Below, piece by piece: positions 46,167-58,623 of a stretch of DNA of 64,000 bases. How positions within the stretch are numbered: position 1 is the first letter of the stretch; the number at the start of each line of letters is the position of its first letter. The position numbers were made by a program, and so were the translations under genes. The notes beneath the pieces were generated by a model that had not been told where the DNA came from, ran no database searches, and was given only the letters and a program-made list of their open reading frames with translations. The stretch is from NCBI RefSeq assembly GCF_000020585.3, contig NC_011138.3, positions 99,501 to 163,500 on the forward strand, in the 5' to 3' direction. This DNA is from Alteromonas mediterranea DE (lineage in GTDB: Bacteria; Pseudomonadota; Gammaproteobacteria; Enterobacterales; Alteromonadaceae).

Positions 46167-47606
46167 GTGAATGGCAAAGGAACTAAAGCTGCAAAGGCAG
46201 AATACAAACAAATAATGCAGAAAAATATCGCTACGTTTTTTGACAAGACTCGGGAAATAGCGTCGCTAACTGGCGACAAACTAAGTAGTGCGTTTAACAA
46301 AGAGACGCACCGTTTCACCATAACGGGGCTTAGTCGAAGCGGTAAATCTATGCTGTTTACCAGCCTTATTACCATGCTTAAAAGCCGTAGTGAAGAGGGC
46401 TATGCGTGTTTGCCCTTGTTGCGTTATTTACCGCCCTCCCAAGTGCTTGATATGCATATAGAGCCTATTGATGGCTATAAACCTTTTCCTCATATACAGA
46501 ATATTGAAGACCTGGAGAACGGGCAGTGGCCGAAGGCTACTGAAGAAGCATTTGGCTTTAAACTAGTGGTGCGCTTAAAAGAAACAGCCTCACTAAAGCG
46601 CCATGTATTGCCGCACAGCGACGTAGTATTTGAATTTATCGATTACCCCGGCGAGTGGGTAACCGACATTCCTATGTTAAGTAAAACCTATGCGCACTGG
46701 TCAGATTCTGCATGGGCACAGCTTAGTAGCGGGCCGCAGCAGTATTTTGCTAATCAATGGAAAGCGTTCGTTAATCAATTCGATTTCGAGCAGGAGCCAA
46801 CGGAGCAGCGCATACAGCTACTGGTTAACGCTTACCGCGATTATTTAGTAGACGCCAAAGCGAACGGCATATCTTTACTTCAGCCGGGCAGTTTTTTGTT
46901 GGAATCTAGCGACTTTGATTGGCAGGCATTTGGGTTTACACCACTGCCGTCCAGCATTACCAGCGACGTGTCGCACCCGTGGTTCAACATATTCGATAAG
47001 CACTTTGCTAAGTTTCAAAATGGATGGTTAACGCCGTTAAAACAGTCCATTTTTAAAGAAACGGATAAACAAATTATTCTGGTAGATTTGTTTGAAGGGC
47101 TTAACCACAGCAGGCAGCATTTGTATCAGTTAAAGGAAACCCTAAGCCATTTGGCCGATACGTTCGTGTACGGGCAAAGCACGTGGTTTTCACGTAATGT
47201 GTTAAAGAAAGAGCAAATAGGTAAAGTGGCGTTTGTGGCCACCAAATCCGATCTTATCCCGGTTAGCCAGCGGGGCAATTTACTGAGTTTGTTAATGCAA
47301 ATTACCGAAGGGGCCAGAGCACGGTTCGATGGTAAACCTATCCAGTTTGAACATTTTTTAGTGTCGAGCATGCAAGTGACCGACGATGGCAGTAATGAAG
47401 ATGCTATTCGCTATAAAGACACCGATGGTCGCTATGTTGAATCTACGTTCGAGCCCATTCCTAGCACATTGAAAGAGATGGAAGAGGGCAGCCATTTCCC
47501 TGTACCAGATGTAAGTGTGCCAAGCGATTACAAAGCACGTATTTTGGCCGGCAAAGGCGTAGACAGATTGCTTCAGTTTTTACTGGGCAAAGGAGAGCAA
47601 GAGTGA
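46167..47606 (+). CDS. ycjX: YcjX-type stress-associated GTPase (DUF463)
   Basis: A 479-residue protein. The P-loop is GLSRSGKS, followed by FEFIDYPGEW as the switch/DxPG-like motif and VAFVATKSDLIP for guanine specificity (TKSD), as in the YcjX/DUF463 family. GTG 46167 is used here, but ATG 46215 (MQKNIATFF) is a plausible start as it gives the usual family length before the P-loop. The stop overlaps the ycjF start (GTGA). It is part of the phage-shock-type ycjX-ycjF pair, usually linked to envelope stress. Confidence 0.85.
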   Translation: MNGKGTKAAKAEYKQIMQKNIATFFDKTREIASLTGDKLSSAFNKETHRFTITGLSRSGKSMLFTSLITMLKSRSEEGYACLPLLRYLPPSQVLDMHIEPIDGYKPFPHIQNIEDLENGQWPKATEEAFGFKLVVRLKETASLKRHVLPHSDVVFEFIDYPGEWVTDIPMLSKTYAHWSDSAWAQLSSGPQQYFANQWKAFVNQFDFEQEPTEQRIQLLVNAYRDYLVDAKANGISLLQPGSFLLESSDFDWQAFGFTPLPSSITSDVSHPWFNIFDKHFAKFQNGWLTPLKQSIFKETDKQIILVDLFEGLNHSRQHLYQLKETLSHLADTFVYGQSTWFSRNVLKKEQIGKVAFVATKSDLIPVSQRGNLLSLLMQITEGARARFDGKPIQFEHFLVSSMQVTDDGSNEDAIRYKDTDGRYVESTFEPIPSTLKEMEEGSHFPVPDVSVPSDYKARILAGKGVDRLLQFLLGKGEQE

Positions 47607-48751
47607 GCGATAAACCTTATAAATTTGACGAAAGCCCAGAGCCGACTCGATCGTCTAATATTAGCAACTCGCCCAATATCAGAAGCGAAGCGCTTTATGG
47701 CGCGAATAGCGACCAGCAAGATGAAGCAAATACGAAATCTCAAACAGCGTCTCCGGGTGAACAAAATAGTAGTACGGTAAACAAACCGCAGTATAAAACC
47801 AAAGTTAAAACACAAACCTTAGATATTGCACAGCCTGAAACCAAGCTACCGCAGCAGGTTACTGAGGATGTATGGGAAGTCGAGGCTAAAAAAGGCGGCA
47901 TTTCGTTAGGTGCAGCGACCTTGGGTTTCGGTGTAATTTCATTATTGGGTTTCTTTGTTTTTGAAGCTTATACCACCCTTGTTGCAAATGTTTCTGAACA
48001 TCCCATTGGAACCGGTGTATTAGGTGCGCTGCTGATAGGTTTTGTTAGCTGCTTTAGCTTTTTAAGTTTTAAAGAATGGCGTGGCTATAAGCAAGTTAAC
48101 ACGGCAATGAAAGACGCTAGCGTTATCCGAAATTTGTTGGCTAATAAGGGCGTAGAGCCCTCAGCGGGTAGAGAGCCTTCAGCGGGTAATCAGCCTTCAG
48201 CGGGTAATCAGCCCTCAGCGGAAAACCAGCCCTCGCCAGAGAAAATAGATCGCGTGTTGAACCAGCACGGAAAGCGCTTTTCCCAAGGGTCTTACGCGGC
48301 GCATTGTTTTGACCGTTATCAACAGCAGCTTCAAGACGATATGACCGGGCCAGAGCGATTAGGTCTTTATGAAGATACTGTGCTAAAACCGGTGCAGGAA
48401 AAGGCCTACAAGGTGCTAAATAAAGAGTCGGTAACGGCGGGGAGTTTAGCGTTCATTAGCCCCAATAACCTTATTCAAACCTTTGCAGTGGTGTGGATTA
48501 GCTTTCGCACTATTCGCCGCATGGCTCGCGTGTATGGGCTAAGACCAAGTACCGCGGGGAACTGGAAGTTGCTAAAAGTGTTGGCGCAAAACATTGCTGC
48601 GCAGGGGGTATTCGATTTAGCAACCGACGAAGTAGCTAATCAAATTGGTGGCAGCTTGTCGGCGAAATTTATGGAAAATTCGGCTGAAGCCATTGCCGCT
48701 GGCGCACTTAACGCCCGTTTAGGACGGGCGCTGATCAAGCTGCTTAAATAA
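47603..48751 (+). CDS. ycjF: YcjF-type membrane protein (DUF697/TIGR01620)
   Basis: A 382-residue inner-membrane protein with two helices (LGAATLGFGVISLLGFFVF and TGVLGALLIGFVSCFSFLSF, about 110-165) and a C-terminal DUF697 region. A long charged N-terminal tail (1-95) is unstructured. A tandem 18-bp repeat (48158-48247) encodes PSAGNQ-type hexapeptides between the helices and the C-terminal domain. Start GTG 47603 with AGGAG at 47591-47595, overlapping the ycjX stop. It works with YcjX. Confidence 0.82.
   Translation: MSDKPYKFDESPEPTRSSNISNSPNIRSEALYGANSDQQDEANTKSQTASPGEQNSSTVNKPQYKTKVKTQTLDIAQPETKLPQQVTEDVWEVEAKKGGISLGAATLGFGVISLLGFFVFEAYTTLVANVSEHPIGTGVLGALLIGFVSCFSFLSFKEWRGYKQVNTAMKDASVIRNLLANKGVEPSAGREPSAGNQPSAGNQPSAENQPSPEKIDRVLNQHGKRFSQGSYAAHCFDRYQQQLQDDMTGPERLGLYEDTVLKPVQEKAYKVLNKESVTAGSLAFISPNNLIQTFAVVWISFRTIRRMARVYGLRPSTAGNWKLLKVLAQNIAAQGVFDLATDEVANQIGGSLSAKFMENSAEAIAAGALNARLGRALIKLLK
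48158..48247 (+). repeat. Five tandem 18-bp units inside ycjF
   Basis: Units encode PSAGRE, PSAGNQ, PSAGNQ, PSAENQ, PSPEKI. Units two and three differ little at the base level, so copy number is likely to vary between strains. Confidence 0.85.
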
Positions 48752-48760
48752 TAATGTTTC

Positions 48761-49987
48761 TTATAGCGCCTTTTTCGTAGGCATAACAACGTTGGCAAAT
48801 ATCAGCCCTGCCACTAACGACATGAAGATAAGAAACACTTCTTGGCCTAAATGATCGGCTTTTACAAAGTCTTGGCCCGTCATAAACGAGTTTAAGCCAA
48901 TGTAGGTTTTCGACCCCGGCACTAATACAATTAGCCCGTGCATCGCCACAATAGTAGCGGGCTGATTGGCAATGCGGGTAAACGCATTAGCAAAAATACC
49001 CAACGCAAATGCACCTACGAAAGCGCCTAGCCCCGGGCTCATGTAATCTGAACTCCACGCCGTTGCGCTGTATGCGATAAACGCCGCTGCCAATGCCCAA
49101 GGTATGTGCTTAAGGCGGGTTCTAAATATTGCAACTAGCGCAATACACAATAGGAATACAGCAAGCCAAGTCGCCCAGTAAGGTAGTGACTCTGCTGGGG
49201 TATACACGTTTTCACCAAACACGCTAAAGCCTACCGATACACCTAAAAATGCACCAAAATACAGTTTGAATAACTGCATAATGGCGTCCATGGTACGAGC
49301 GGTGCCCGACACCATATTGCGCGAAGATAGTTCCGCTAATCCCATAGTCAGGGCAAGGCCTGGCACAAATACAATCACCGACGAAAGTACAACTAGGGGA
49401 ATGTTCATACCCGGGTCTATATATCGGCTGATTGCGCAAGTTAGAATGCCGCCTACGAACGCGGTGACCGGCTCTAACATCAGGTTTACCCGTTTAGATT
49501 GCTGTGCCCATAAGGTCCATAAGTACGCCACTATCCCCAGTGCTGCAGACCAACCTATTTCACTCCAGCTTGCACCCATTAGCATAGCGAATGCACCTGT
49601 TGCCATGGCAAACGCCGTTCCGGTAGATAACTTACCGTAAGGGCTACCCATGGCATCTATTTCATTTAGGCGCTTATCGGCTTCAGTTAGCGACAGGTTT
49701 CCCGATAGCAACTCGCTGGCTAATTCATCGGTTAGCGACAGTGCATTCATGTCTAGGTCGCCAGGCTGTAATCGCGCAGCATGGTTGTATTCGTCTTCGT
49801 GACGGTCGCTCCAGATAACAAAAGTTAGTGACGTGGGCGTCGAAATAAATGAAGCGTGTACGCCCAGATATTTGGCGACTTCACCGAGGTAAGCTTCAAG
49901 ACGGAACGCAGGCGTACCGTACTTGTGCAGCATTTTTCCTAGCTTCACTATAAATTTACGAATTTGAATAAATTCAACGGTATCCAA
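48761..49987 (-). CDS. ThrE-type threonine/serine exporter
   Basis: A 408-residue protein of the ThrE (YjjP+YjjB fusion) family: an N-terminal cytosolic DUF1212 part (FIVKLGKMLHKYGTPAFRLEAYL) and about 10 membrane helices (from ~125 on). Start is TTG 49987 with AAGGG 7 bases before it. A longer frame to 50110 exists, but it would read through the terminator hairpin at 50035-50068 and has no family match there, so it is rejected. The gene is preceded by that terminator, suggesting either read-off protection or attenuation. Confidence 0.75.
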   Translation of the reverse strand: MDTVEFIQIRKFIVKLGKMLHKYGTPAFRLEAYLGEVAKYLGVHASFISTPTSLTFVIWSDRHEDEYNHAARLQPGDLDMNALSLTDELASELLSGNLSLTEADKRLNEIDAMGSPYGKLSTGTAFAMATGAFAMLMGASWSEIGWSAALGIVAYLWTLWAQQSKRVNLMLEPVTAFVGGILTCAISRYIDPGMNIPLVVLSSVIVFVPGLALTMGLAELSSRNMVSGTARTMDAIMQLFKLYFGAFLGVSVGFSVFGENVYTPAESLPYWATWLAVFLLCIALVAIFRTRLKHIPWALAAAFIAYSATAWSSDYMSPGLGAFVGAFALGIFANAFTRIANQPATIVAMHGLIVLVPGSKTYIGLNSFMTGQDFVKADHLGQEVFLIFMSLVAGLIFANVVMPTKKAL

Positions 49988-50034
49988 CGCACTGCCCTTA
50001 AGTTTTGATAACTTTAATATGAGATAAATAAGAC

Positions 50035-50068
50035 AAAAAAGCCAGACGCATAGGAAAAGAGTCTGGCT
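50035..50068 (-). terminator. Rho-independent terminator upstream of the ThrE gene
   Basis: On the minus strand AGCCAGAC and GTCTGGCT form a perfect 8-bp stem (50061-50068 with 50040-50047) followed by T6. It lies only about 48 bases before the TTG start, so it may terminate upstream transcripts or act as a leader attenuator. Confidence 0.8.
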
Positions 50069-50238
50069 AAAATTTGGGCGGATTCTACGGAGGGTTTTAC
50101 GTGAAAGCAAAACAAATTTTTTATTTATTTTGCCTTAAAAAAACTAATGTTTTCGCTCAAACCAAACGCTTGGTATCAAGATCAAAAATAGCTATTTATA
50201 CTATAACGAGGTAGAGTTATTCGTTATGGGAGGTGTAT

Positions 50239-50397
50239 ATGTCGCATACTGTTTCAAAAAATAGTAACCACAGGAAAGAGAGGTTTGCTCCTAATATTCA
50301 AAACTACGAGGTAAGTCTCAGTTACGAAGGTTTGGAGTTAAAGAAAACCAATGAGCGCAAGACTATTGTCGATTTAAAGCGAAAATATGCGAGATAA
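50239..50397 (+). CDS. yhfG: YhfG-type antitoxin of a Fic system
   Basis: A 52-residue basic protein; NYEVSLSYEGLEL and a C-terminal LKRKYAR match the YhfG antitoxins that bind Fic AMP-transferases. ATG 50239 has GGGAGG about 5 bases upstream. The stop codon (50395-50397) is followed at once by a fic fragment that has lost its first two thirds. The antitoxin is therefore intact while its toxin is not. Confidence 0.7.
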   Translation: MSHTVSKNSNHRKERFAPNIQNYEVSLSYEGLELKKTNERKTIVDLKRKYAR

Positions 50398-50597
50398 ATA
50401 TTATTCATCCTTTTAGAGAGGGTAATGGTAGAGTACAGCGATTCTATTTTGAAGAATTACTATTTGTTCTGGGCTATGACATTAACTGGCCTAAGATTTC
50501 TCAGAATGCTTGGATAGAAGCTAACATTGCTGGAGTCCACTTTGACTTGTCACCTTTAGAAAAAATTTTTGCCGAAGCTATGTCGGCGAGAGCCTAA
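50397..50597 (+). pseudogene. fic: 5'-truncated fic toxin gene
   Basis: Codons 50397-50597 give 66 residues containing the Fic catalytic motif HPFREGNGR with the flanking VQRFYFEELL and C-terminal [10 protein letters not shown] of E. coli Fic. About the first 120 residues, including the inhibitory-helix/ATP-site partner regions, are missing, and there is no start codon or ribosome site. The 3' end overlaps the end of thiH by 20 bases on the other strand. A deletion between yhfG and the motif explains it. Confidence 0.8.
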
Positions 50598-51714
50598 AGG
50601 GCATCCAATCTTTCCAAACGGGCTCTAATCCTCTCGCCGAAATCGCGTTTACCACTTCTGGCACCGAACGATTGTCATCAATATCAAACTGATTTAATGC
50701 CTGTGAGGGTTCGCTGTAGCCGCCTGGCTGCGTTTGTGACGCGGCACTCATAGATGTTATACCCAGCGGCATTACGCCATCTCTAAACGCGGCCGATTCA
50801 CGGGTAGACATTGATAGTTCGGCTTGTGGGTTAAACAGGCGGTGGGCACAAATTAGTTGTAGCAAGTCCCGCTCATTTGGCAGCTTGCTGTTGGTAAGTG
50901 CATTCCCGCCAGTGTTGTTACCTTCACAGCTGCGAAGTCTAGGAAAGGCGATAGATACGCGGCTTTGCCAATAATGCTGCTGAATCAACTTACCGTGAAG
51001 GGCGGTCATAGCACTATCAACTCGCCAGTCACCTAAACCAAGTAGCGCACCTATGCCTATTTTATCAACACCGGCTTGGCCTAACCGGTCGCTGGTTTCC
51101 AAACGCCATAAAAAATCCTGTTTTTTCCCTCGCGTATGATAGGTTGCGTACTGCTGGGGCGAATAGGTTTCTTGGTACACTAAAACGGCATCTAACCCCT
51201 TCTGCTTTAGCGTTTCATATTGCTCACGCTTTAGCGGCTGCACTTCCATCATGAGGTAGCTAACTTTGTCTCGTATAGCGCTAAGGGTTTGCTCAAAATA
51301 GTCCATACCTACTTTGGTTTCGTGTTCGCCAGTTACCAGCAACACCTGAGAAAAGCCCATATCTTTAATAGCTTCAATCTCGGTAAGCACTTCACTTATA
51401 GATAGGGTTTTGCGCTTTATTTTGTTGCTCATGGTAAAGCCGCAATAGGTACATTCGTTGGCACACAGGTTCGACAGATACAAAGGCACGAATAGCTGCA
51501 TGGTATTGCCGAAACGATGGCGGGTGAGTGCCTGAGCACGAGTTGCCATCGCCTCCAAATAGGGTGCACCAGCAGGGGAGATAAGCGCCATAAAATCATC
51601 TATTGAAAGTGTGCTGGCATTTAAAGCTCGCTCTACATCACTCGCGGTTTTACTGTTAATCAACATAGCTAGATGAGCTAAGTCTTGCTGCATTAGCGCT
51701 TGTGCTACCTTCAT
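50578..51714 (-). CDS. thiH: ThiH, 2-iminoacetate synthase
   Basis: A 378-residue radical-SAM enzyme that converts tyrosine to dehydroglycine (2-iminoacetate) for the thiazole ring. The CxxxCxxC cluster site is [10 protein letters not shown] (residues about 88-97). The C-terminal BATS-type region ends with [10 protein letters not shown]. It is the last gene of the thi operon, overlapping thiG by four bases (51711-51714). It is used in anaerobic-type thiazole synthesis in place of ThiO, in line with the enterobacterial route. Confidence 0.93.
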   Translation of the reverse strand: MKVAQALMQQDLAHLAMLINSKTASDVERALNASTLSIDDFMALISPAGAPYLEAMATRAQALTRHRFGNTMQLFVPLYLSNLCANECTYCGFTMSNKIKRKTLSISEVLTEIEAIKDMGFSQVLLVTGEHETKVGMDYFEQTLSAIRDKVSYLMMEVQPLKREQYETLKQKGLDAVLVYQETYSPQQYATYHTRGKKQDFLWRLETSDRLGQAGVDKIGIGALLGLGDWRVDSAMTALHGKLIQQHYWQSRVSIAFPRLRSCEGNNTGGNALTNSKLPNERDLLQLICAHRLFNPQAELSMSTRESAAFRDGVMPLGITSMSAASQTQPGGYSEPSQALNQFDIDDNRSVPEVVNAISARGLEPVWKDWMPFRLSPT

Positions 51715-52496
51715 ACTGTTGGCTCCAAAAAGGCGGTAAGCGGGCTAGAGGCCAGCGCCACGTTACTGGTTGCGCCCAAACCCGCCTCAAAAGCGCAACG
51801 GCCTGTTTCAACGGCGCTGGCAAAGGCTTTAGCCATAGCCACAGGGTTTCTAGCGGTGGCGATAGCCGTATTGACCAGCACAGCGTCTACGCCCATTTCC
51901 ATGACAGCCATAGCCTCGCTGGGCTTGCCAATGCCTGCATCAACAATTACCGGTATCGACGCTTGCTCAACAATGATCTTCAAAAAAGGAGCAGTTTGCA
52001 GCCCTTGATTGCTTCCAATGGGCGCACCCAATGGCATAACGGCTGCACAGCCTACGTCTTCTAAGCGTTTACAAAGTACAGGGTCTGCGCCGCAGTATGG
52101 CAGTACGTTGAACCCCTTTTTTACTAAGGTCTCGGCGGCCCGAAGGGTTTCAATGGGGTCGGGCAGTAGGTAACGCTGGTCGGGGTGAATTTCTAGCTTT
52201 ACCCATTGGCTACCCAGTGCTTCATAAGAAAGCTCGGCTGCAAATACGGCTTCTTGGGCATTTTTAGCCCCCGATGTGTTAGGAAGTAAGGTAACCCCTA
52301 GTTCGCGTAGTGCCTTTAACGTTTCGTCTTGTGCGTTATTACTCGCTACGCGCTTCATGGCCAGGGTCACAATGTTGCTTTGAGCAGCGCTCACAGCACT
52401 TTTCATAGTGGTAGCGTTACTGAATTTTCCTGTGCCGGTTAAAAGGCGTGATGAAAAAGTATGGTTTGCAAGCGTTAGCATATTAGCCTCCTGCAA
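51711..52496 (-). CDS. thiG: ThiG, thiazole synthase
   Basis: A 261-residue (beta/alpha)8 enzyme that joins deoxyxylulose-5-phosphate, 2-iminoacetate and sulfur from ThiS to make the thiazole phosphate. Family landmarks: [32 protein letters not shown] with the active-site Lys, and [33 protein letters not shown]. Start 52496 (MQEANM) or the internal MLTLAN; the 14-base overlap with thiS suggests either is coupled. Confidence 0.94.
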   Translation of the reverse strand: MQEANMLTLANHTFSSRLLTGTGKFSNATTMKSAVSAAQSNIVTLAMKRVASNNAQDETLKALRELGVTLLPNTSGAKNAQEAVFAAELSYEALGSQWVKLEIHPDQRYLLPDPIETLRAAETLVKKGFNVLPYCGADPVLCKRLEDVGCAAVMPLGAPIGSNQGLQTAPFLKIIVEQASIPVIVDAGIGKPSEAMAVMEMGVDAVLVNTAIATARNPVAMAKAFASAVETGRCAFEAGLGATSNVALASSPLTAFLEPTV

Positions 52497-52692
52497 CTAG
52501 GGTAAAGATATCAACGGTGTCGTTATCGTTAAGATACGTTGTCGACCAGTCTCGTTTGCTCACAATGGCCGCATTCTTAGCGATGGCAGTCCCGTCTACG
52601 TTGATCTGCTTAAGCGCAACCAGTTCGTTTAACGAGATGGGCGATATCACGTTCATGGGTTGATTGTTCACATTCACTTTAATTTGGGTCAT
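52483..52692 (-). CDS. thiS: ThiS, sulfur carrier protein
   Basis: A 69-residue ubiquitin-like protein ([13 protein letters not shown]...) ending in TLVAGG; the C-terminal Gly-Gly is adenylated by ThiF and becomes the thiocarboxylate sulfur donor. ATG 52692 is used; an in-frame ATG at 52746 would add residues from the thiF overlap and is rejected. It sits between thiF and thiG with overlaps on both sides. Confidence 0.93.
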   Translation of the reverse strand: MTQIKVNVNNQPMNVISPISLNELVALKQINVDGTAIAKNAAIVSKRDWSTTYLNDNDTVDIFTLVAGG

Positions 52693-53450
52693 GACATACC
52701 TCGCAAGTAGAAGAAGAGGGCAGCGTAAAGCTTTTAAGGGAACCAAGGTCGGCGTTCCCAGTTAGGTAATGGCCCCATTTGATATTGGCACTGAACCCTT
52801 TGGCTAAAAACAGCAATGCTTGCGTTGCCTGATGGCAAGCCGCCATGCCAACCACAGGGCCAAGTACGCCTTTGCTTAAGCAGTCTTCGCGCACATTGAT
52901 GTATTCAACAAGACAGGCGTAACAGCCACAGCTTGTTGAGTTTTGCGGTAGGTTTAATGCTTGCCAGCTTAGTCCGCTCGCTGCCGCAATAAATAGCGGT
53001 GTAGAGGCGCGGTACGTAGCCGCATTAATCAATTTTCGCGTGTCAATTTTGTCAGTGCAGTCAAGCACGCAATCGGCTGAGGAAATCAGCGTTGGTAAGT
53101 TGTTACTATCAACATAAAGGCTTTTATATCTGATATTAAGCTTGGGGTTAACTTTGCGGAGCTCGTTATACAGTGATTTGGCTTTAAGCTCTCCAAGGTG
53201 CATCTCGTTGTAGGTTACCTGGCGCTGCAAATTGCTGATGTCTACCGTGTCACCGTCAACCAAAGTGATGCTTCCCACACCGGCACCCACCAAATACCGG
53301 GCGACTAAACTGCCCAACCCACCAAGGCCAACTACTACGGCGTGTGAGTTTGCAAGCTTAGCTTGGCCGTCTTCTTCCACGCTCTCAAGCATAAGTTGTC
53401 TGCTGTATCGCTGGATATCTTGTTTGTCTAGGGGCTGGGTAAATGAATGG

Positions 53451-53458
<8 letters not shown>
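52679..53458 (-). CDS. thiF: ThiF, ThiS adenylyltransferase
   Basis: A 259-residue E1-like enzyme. ATP-binding GLGGLGSLVARYL (about 41-53) with VDGDTVDISNLQRQ, CVLDCTDK, and four zinc cysteines in pairs: CGCYAC and CEVC. It activates ThiS. Start is TTG 53458: AAGGAGG lies 6 bases upstream and the TTG overlaps the thiE stop. An ATG at 53491 would lie inside thiDE without a site. Confidence 0.9.
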
Positions 53459-56995
<3,537 letters not shown>

Positions 56996-57217
56996 TCAGG
57001 AGTGAAGGAGAATACAGTGTGTGAGGTTGAGTGATTTTAACCGCGATTCTAGCTAGAAGGTAATTAACATTGAGTGGTGAAAACTTATCGCAGATAAGAA
57101 GTAAATGTTTGCGCCTTGTGCTGCGCTAATCACTTACCATTTACATCACTCGTTGTTACTTACACATTCAAATCACAGCGTTACGCTTATTAAAAGCACT
57201 GTGCACATTGTATTTTC

Positions 57218-57309
57218 TTGTTCCCTTCGCAGGTATTAGCCTGATCAGGTTCTACGGATCCCACTTTCGCGGTCTCAGCTTACTGGGTTACCAGTGAAGC
57301 ACTCCGACA
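57218..57309 (-). promoter_or_regulatory. TPP riboswitch (THI element) of the thi operon
   Basis: On the minus strand CTGAGA, ACCTGATCAGG and AATACCTGCGAAGGGAA, the conserved THI-box pieces, occur in the right order about 260 bp before thiC. Thiamin pyrophosphate should bind and lower thiC expression. Confidence 0.95.
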
Positions 57310-57324
57310 AGTAATTTGTTTCTA

Positions 57325-57370
57325 TTCGCACTTTATAACCACCTATGCAGGTTGTAAATTAAAGTGCGAA
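57325..57370. terminator. Long stem-loop between the hem and thi operons
   Basis: TTCGCACTTT (57325-57334) pairs with AAAGTGCGAA (57361-57370), with a second inner stem TATAACC/GGTTGTA. It lies 78 bases after the hemY stop and just before the riboswitch, so it probably ends the hem operon transcript. The T-tail is poor. Confidence 0.55.
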
Positions 57371-57447
57371 TTCAAAATTCCCTTTTACTATATCGCCAAT
57401 TTTACGAACAATACAAGTACTACCAGCTCGGCTAAATGAAATTTCAC

Positions 57448-58623
57448 TTAGCCCGCTAGCTGCTGACCTTCTTTATAAAGTTGAAGGGCCGTGGCTGTAT
57501 CTTGGTGGCGCTCACTTATCGCTGAAAGAAGCAGTAAGTCTTCTTTGCGCGACTTCATTTTAGTGGCTTTAAGCAAGGCTTTTTCAGCCAATACATCGTC
57601 ACCCGAATTAAACGCAACTTGGCCTAGGGTTGAGTAAAGGGCCACGTTTTCTTCATCTTGCTTAATCCAACTTTCTAGTAAGCGAAGCGAGGGGGAAGCA
57701 TCAGGTAAATTCAGCTGTGTAAACAGCGGGAATAACGCGCTATTAGGCCCGCGCTTTTGCCACTCGACAAGGTGTTGCTGTGCGTCGGCATGCATACCTT
57801 GATCAAGCAGCTGCTGAACGTAGGCGGCGCGATAGGCATCGTCATGACGCAGTTTGCGTGGCAGTGTATCCCAGTAGGATTTCAGCTCGACAGCGCCTTG
57901 TTTACTGGCAATTTCAGCAAATTTACCTTTTGCAATTCGCTGGCTCCAGGCGGTGTAGTCGGCTTTAGGCAGTGCTTTGCGCCACGTAGATAAGTTTTCC
58001 TGAAGCACTTGCCATTTGCCAAGCTTGGCAAGAATTTGCGCTTTTAACTGCACAACTTGCTTGTTCTCGCGCTCTTTTTCGTCTAGTTCGTCAAGCTTTT
58101 CCAGTGCCGCGTCGTATTTCTCTTCAGCCACGTCAATACGCGCATGCATCACCGTAGCGGCGACTTTAGCATTAGGAAAATCGGTGGCTTGAACCAGGAA
58201 GTACCGGGCTTTAGACAAGTCGTTATTGGCAAAAGCAATTTGCGCAGATGCTAAGTAGTTTACACCTTCAAAATCACCGTTGGTGGTTTTACCCAAAGAC
58301 TTTTGAGCACTCTCAAAGTCGCCTGCGGCCATAGCGTGAAGACCGTCGTAAAATGCACGTTTGCGTTTGCGTTCGCCAAGGGTCCCAAACCACTTGTGAG
58401 AGCCGGTAATTAGGCTTAGCGCCCACAGTGCAAAGCGCGATAGTACGTACCACGCAATAACGGCACCAATAACCAGAATACAAAAACTGATCACCGTCAT
58501 CTCAATGGCGGTACTACCTAATGAAATTAGTACGTAGCCTTTATCGCCAAGTAGCATGGGGCCGACAATTAACGCAACAACGAATGCGGCTAATACCGCA
58601 AGGGCAATAGCTAACCATTTCAT
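57448..58623 (-). CDS. hemY: HemY-type TPR membrane protein
   Basis: A 391-residue protein of the proteobacterial HemY family (not protoporphyrinogen oxidase). Two N-terminal membrane helices (about 5-60) are followed by TPR-like helical repeats. It follows hemX with a four-base overlap (58620-58623). Its role in haem synthesis is indirect and poorly known; it may scaffold envelope or porphyrin-pathway proteins. Confidence 0.88.
   Translation of the reverse strand: MKWLAIALAVLAAFVVALIVGPMLLGDKGYVLISLGSTAIEMTVISFCILVIGAVIAWYVLSRFALWALSLITGSHKWFGTLGERKRKRAFYDGLHAMAAGDFESAQKSLGKTTNGDFEGVNYLASAQIAFANNDLSKARYFLVQATDFPNAKVAATVMHARIDVAEEKYDAALEKLDELDEKERENKQVVQLKAQILAKLGKWQVLQENLSTWRKALPKADYTAWSQRIAKGKFAEIASKQGAVELKSYWDTLPRKLRHDDAYRAAYVQQLLDQGMHADAQQHLVEWQKRGPNSALFPLFTQLNLPDASPSLRLLESWIKQDEENVALYSTLGQVAFNSGDDVLAEKALLKATKMKSRKEDLLLLSAISERHQDTATALQLYKEGQQLAG

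Noticed and set aside
48158..48247. CRISPR-like repeats
   Set aside because: The units are coding, in frame, 18 bp long and without spacers.
48761..50110. ThrE gene starting at 50110
   Set aside because: The extra 41 residues would be encoded across a strong terminator hairpin and have no family similarity; TTG 49987 with AAGGG fits better.
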